Source: VAZQ01 sp963785745
GTDB taxonomy: Bacteria; Pseudomonadota; Alphaproteobacteria; Rhizobiales; Xanthobacteraceae
Direction of reading: 5' to 3'
Length of the DNA stretch: 64,000 nt
Assembly (NCBI GenBank): GCA_963785745.1
Contig: CAWAWR010000009.1
Span: forward strand, 496,001-560,000
Shown here: in pieces, positions 61,625-64,000 of the stretch
Layout of the letters: every line of letters starts with the position of its first letter
How positions within the stretch are numbered: the first letter of the stretch is position 1
Translations under genes and position numbers: made by a program
The notes under the pieces: generated by a model
What the model saw: only the letters and a program-made list of their open reading frames with translations
Databases searched by the model: none
What the model was told of the DNA's origin: nothing

Positions 61625-63800
61625 ATGCCCGACCTCCTGATCGAACTGTTCTCCGAGGAAATCCCCGCGCGCATGCAGCCGCGCGCCGCCGAGGATTTGC
61701 GCAAGCTCGTCACCGACAAGCTGGTCGCGGCCGGCCTCGTCTATGAGGGCGCCAAGGCATTCGCGACGCCGCGGCGGCTCGCGCTCACGGTGCAGGGCGT
61801 GCCGGCGCACCAGCCGGACGTGAAGGAGGAGCGCAAGGGCCCGCGCGTCGGCTCGAACGAAGGCGCGATCAAGGGCTTCCTCAAGGCGGCGGGGCTCACG
61901 TCGATCGAGCAGGCCAAGGTGCAGCCGGACAAGAAGGGCGACTTCTACGTCGCGGTGATCGAGAAGAAGGGCAGGGCGGCGATCGAGGTGATCGGCGAGA
62001 TCGTGCCCGATGTGGTGAAGACTTTCCCGTGGCCGAAGTCGATGCGCTGGGGCGAGGCGTCGGCGCAAGCCCGGCGCGCTCGGCTGGGTGCGGCCGCTGC
62101 ACTCCATCATCGCGACCTTCGGGCCGGAAACCGAAGACCCCGACATCGTGCCGTTTCGAGGTCGACGGCATCGCGGCTGGCGACACGACGCGCGGCCACC
62201 GCTTCCTCGCGCCGGAGACGATCAAGGTGCGCCGCTTCGACGACTATGTGGCGAAGCTCGAAAAGGCCAAGGTCGTGCTCGATCCGGAGCGGCGCCGGCA
62301 GACGATCCTCACCGACGCGAAGAACCTCGCCTTCGCGCAGGGCTTTGAGCTGGTCGAGGACGAGGGGCTGCTCACCGAGGTCGCGGGCCTGGTCGAATGG
62401 CCGGTGGTGCTGATGGGCGCGTTCGAGGAGGCCTTCCTCGCGATCCCGGCGGAAGTGATCCGCGCCACCATCCGCAACAACCAGAAATGCTTCGTGCTGC
62501 GCGATCCGAAGAGCGGCAAGCTCGTCAACCGCTTCATCCTGGTCTCGAACACCGAGGCCAAGGACGGCGGCAAGGCGATCGTCGCCGGCAACGAGCGCGT
62601 CATCCGCGCGCGGCTGAGCGATGCGAAGTTCTTCTACGAGACCGATCTTAAGGTGAAGCTTGAGGACCGGCTGGAGAAGTTCAAGCAGCATCGTGTTCCA
62701 CGAGAAGCTCGGCACACAGGCCGAGCGCATCGAGCGCATTGAGCGATTGGCGGCGGAGCTTGCGCCGCTCGTCGAGCGCCGATGTGGCGAAGGCCAAGCG
62801 CGCGGCGCGGCTCGCCAAGGCGGATCTGCTCACCGAAGTGGTCGGCGAATTCCCCGAAGTGCAGGGGCTGATGGGGAAATACTACGCGCAAGCTCAAGGT
62901 GAGGACGAGGCGGTCGCGCGCGCGATCGAGGAACACTACAAGCCGCTTGGTCCGATCGACCGCGTGCCCACCGATCCGGTATCGATTGCGGTGGCGCTGG
63001 CGGACAAGCTCGACATGCTGGTCGGGTTTTGGGCGATCGATGAGAAGCCGACTGGGAGCAAGGATCCCTATGCGCTTCGAAGGGCAGCGCTTGGGGCAAT
63101 TCGACTAATCATTCAGAACAATCTTCGCCTCAATCTTGGCGCTCGCATTTGCGCATGCGATTGCGGGGTTCAAGGGCAATGGATTGGTAGTGGCTGGAGT
63201 TCGAAGGTTGGGCGAAGCCGGCGTGAGAGTGTGCGGGCATGACGTCAAATCGGCTGACGACGCATGGACCGCCAGTGGAATTCGCGATTTCGTCGTCCGA
63301 CCGCCTCAAGGTCCAGCTCCGCGAGCAGGGCGCTCGCCACGATCTGGTCGACGCCGTGTTTGCGCTCGAAGGCCAGGACGACCTCCTGCTGGTCGTGCGC
63401 CGTGTCGAGGCGCTCGGCAAATTCCTCGACACCGAGGACGGCAAGAACCTGCTCGCCGGCACCAAGCGCGCCGCCAACATCCTGCGCATCGAGGAGAAGA
63501 AGGACGCCCGCGAATTCGTCGGCAAGCCCGACCCCTCGCTCTACCGCCAGGACGAGGAATGGGCGCTCGTCGAAGGCGATCGACGCGGCCAAGGCGGAAG
63601 CCTCCGCCGCCGTCGCGAAAGAAGACTTCGCCGCTGCCATGACCGCGATGGCGAAGCTGCGCCCTTCGGTCGACGCGTTCTTCGACAAGGTCACCGTCAA
63701 CGTCGACGAGAAGCCGATCCGCGAGAACCGGCTGCGCCTGCTCAACGAAATCCGCGAGGCGACCCGTGCGGTCGCGGATTTCGCGCGGATCGAAGGTTAG
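61625..63800 (+). CDS. glyS: Glycine--tRNA ligase beta subunit (seven frameshifts)
   Basis: The beta (tRNA-binding) subunit. It begins MPDLLIELFSEEIPARMQPR, the standard start, and ends NRLRLLNEIREATRAVADFARIEG. The reading frame steps forward by one base seven times, near 62066, 62155, 62688, 62777, 63138, 63290 and 63572. Between steps the text is normal GlyS, for example VEWPVVLMGAFEEAFLAIP, FHEKLGTQAERIERIERLA and DRLKVQLREQGARHDLVDAVF. Restored length is about 722 residues. Seven gains and no losses in an essential gene point to consensus error. The segment around 63140-63290 aligns least well. Confidence 0.92.
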
Positions 63801-63925
63801 TTCCGTAGGGCGAGCCGGATTTTTTCGCCCGTGAACTCATTGCGTCATTGTGCATTGAGGTGCATGAATCCGCCTCCGCTGATGTCCGTTTCTAAACAGC
63901 AGACGCCGTTCCTCGGGAGAACGTC

Positions 63926-64000
63926 ATGAATTTCAATGATCCCCACATTCAGCCCGCTATCGCGCTCGTCGCCGGCATTCTGGTGCTGCTGATGCCGCGG
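63926..64000 (+). CDS. DUF3096 family membrane protein (partial, runs off the window)
   Basis: The ATG at 63926 follows GGGAGAA. The first 25 residues, MNFNDPHIQPAIALVAGILV and then LLMPR, match the start of DUF3096 proteins, which are short (about 45 residues) two-helix membrane peptides of unknown role, typically with AGILILIMPRLLNY. The 3' half lies beyond the window. Confidence 0.75.
   Translation, partial: MNFNDPHIQPAIALVAGILVLLMPR

Noticed and set aside
60008..63800. glyQ and glyS as true pseudogenes
   Set aside because: Both are essential, every break is a one-base gain, and conserved text resumes immediately in the next frame; sequencing error is the simpler reading.

Overview
The window is a high-GC bacterial chromosome segment. 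The gene families point to an alphaproteobacterium of the order Hyphomicrobiales (Bradyrhizobium/Xanthobacteraceae-like). Supporting this are the mutY/dciA/dsbA/smc neighbourhood, a CcrM-type (GANTC) DNA methyltransferase, a GTTC-N7-GTTC LexA box, a nitrate-sensor methyl-accepting protein with CheW, and several palindromic intergenic repeat families common in this group. No rRNA, tRNA, CRISPR, prophage or insertion sequence was seen. Placement below order level is inference.

Layout. 0-5.4 kb: lemA, then a likely aromatic-acid module (MFS carrier, Bug-type binding protein, two tandem gamma-resorcylate-decarboxylase-like amidohydrolases). 5.4-11.7 kb: smc, a DsbA-like thiol oxidoreductase and dciA on the minus strand, divergent from mutY. 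11.7-24 kb: accessory metabolism, with orphan periplasmic binding proteins, an SGNH-like protein, an SMP-30 lactonase, two RidA proteins, an unusual asparaginase, a VOC protein, an M32 carboxypeptidase, a DUF1194 protein and two tiny helical proteins. 24-30 kb: ccrM with three GANTC sites at its 5' end, a YpfJ-like metallopeptidase, a DUF3500 protein, and a lower-GC hemopexin-repeat/HExxH gene followed by a duplicated 3' end of the DUF3500 gene. 29-46 kb: moaB, a binding protein, an NHL lyase, hydrolases, a putatively SOS-controlled radical SAM protein, rnhB, a glycosyltransferase, a 3-hydroxyisobutyrate-dehydrogenase-like enzyme, the cydAB quinol oxidase, an NCS2 purine permease and a uracil-DNA glycosylase. 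46-64 kb: ETF-quinone oxidoreductase, a TPR protein, ispE, cheW and a chemoreceptor, NIPSNAP, a polyprenyl synthase, a GT2, DUF2007, an N6-methyltransferase, an S49 peptidase, and glyQ/glyS with two small genes between them. The window ends in a partial DUF3096 gene.

The sequence has one overriding quality feature. At least 21 reading-frame breaks occur in otherwise well-conserved genes, and every one can be explained by a single extra base. None needs a lost base. Eleven or more fall between 60.2 and 63.6 kb, including seven in the essential gene glyS. This looks like consensus insertion error rather than gene decay, so broken genes are described here as frameshifted CDSs.

The biologically most interesting items are the hemopexin/HExxH protein with its duplicated flank, the LexA box before the COG1533-like radical SAM gene, the GANTC cluster at ccrM, the tandem decarboxylases, and an asparaginase with altered catalytic motifs.
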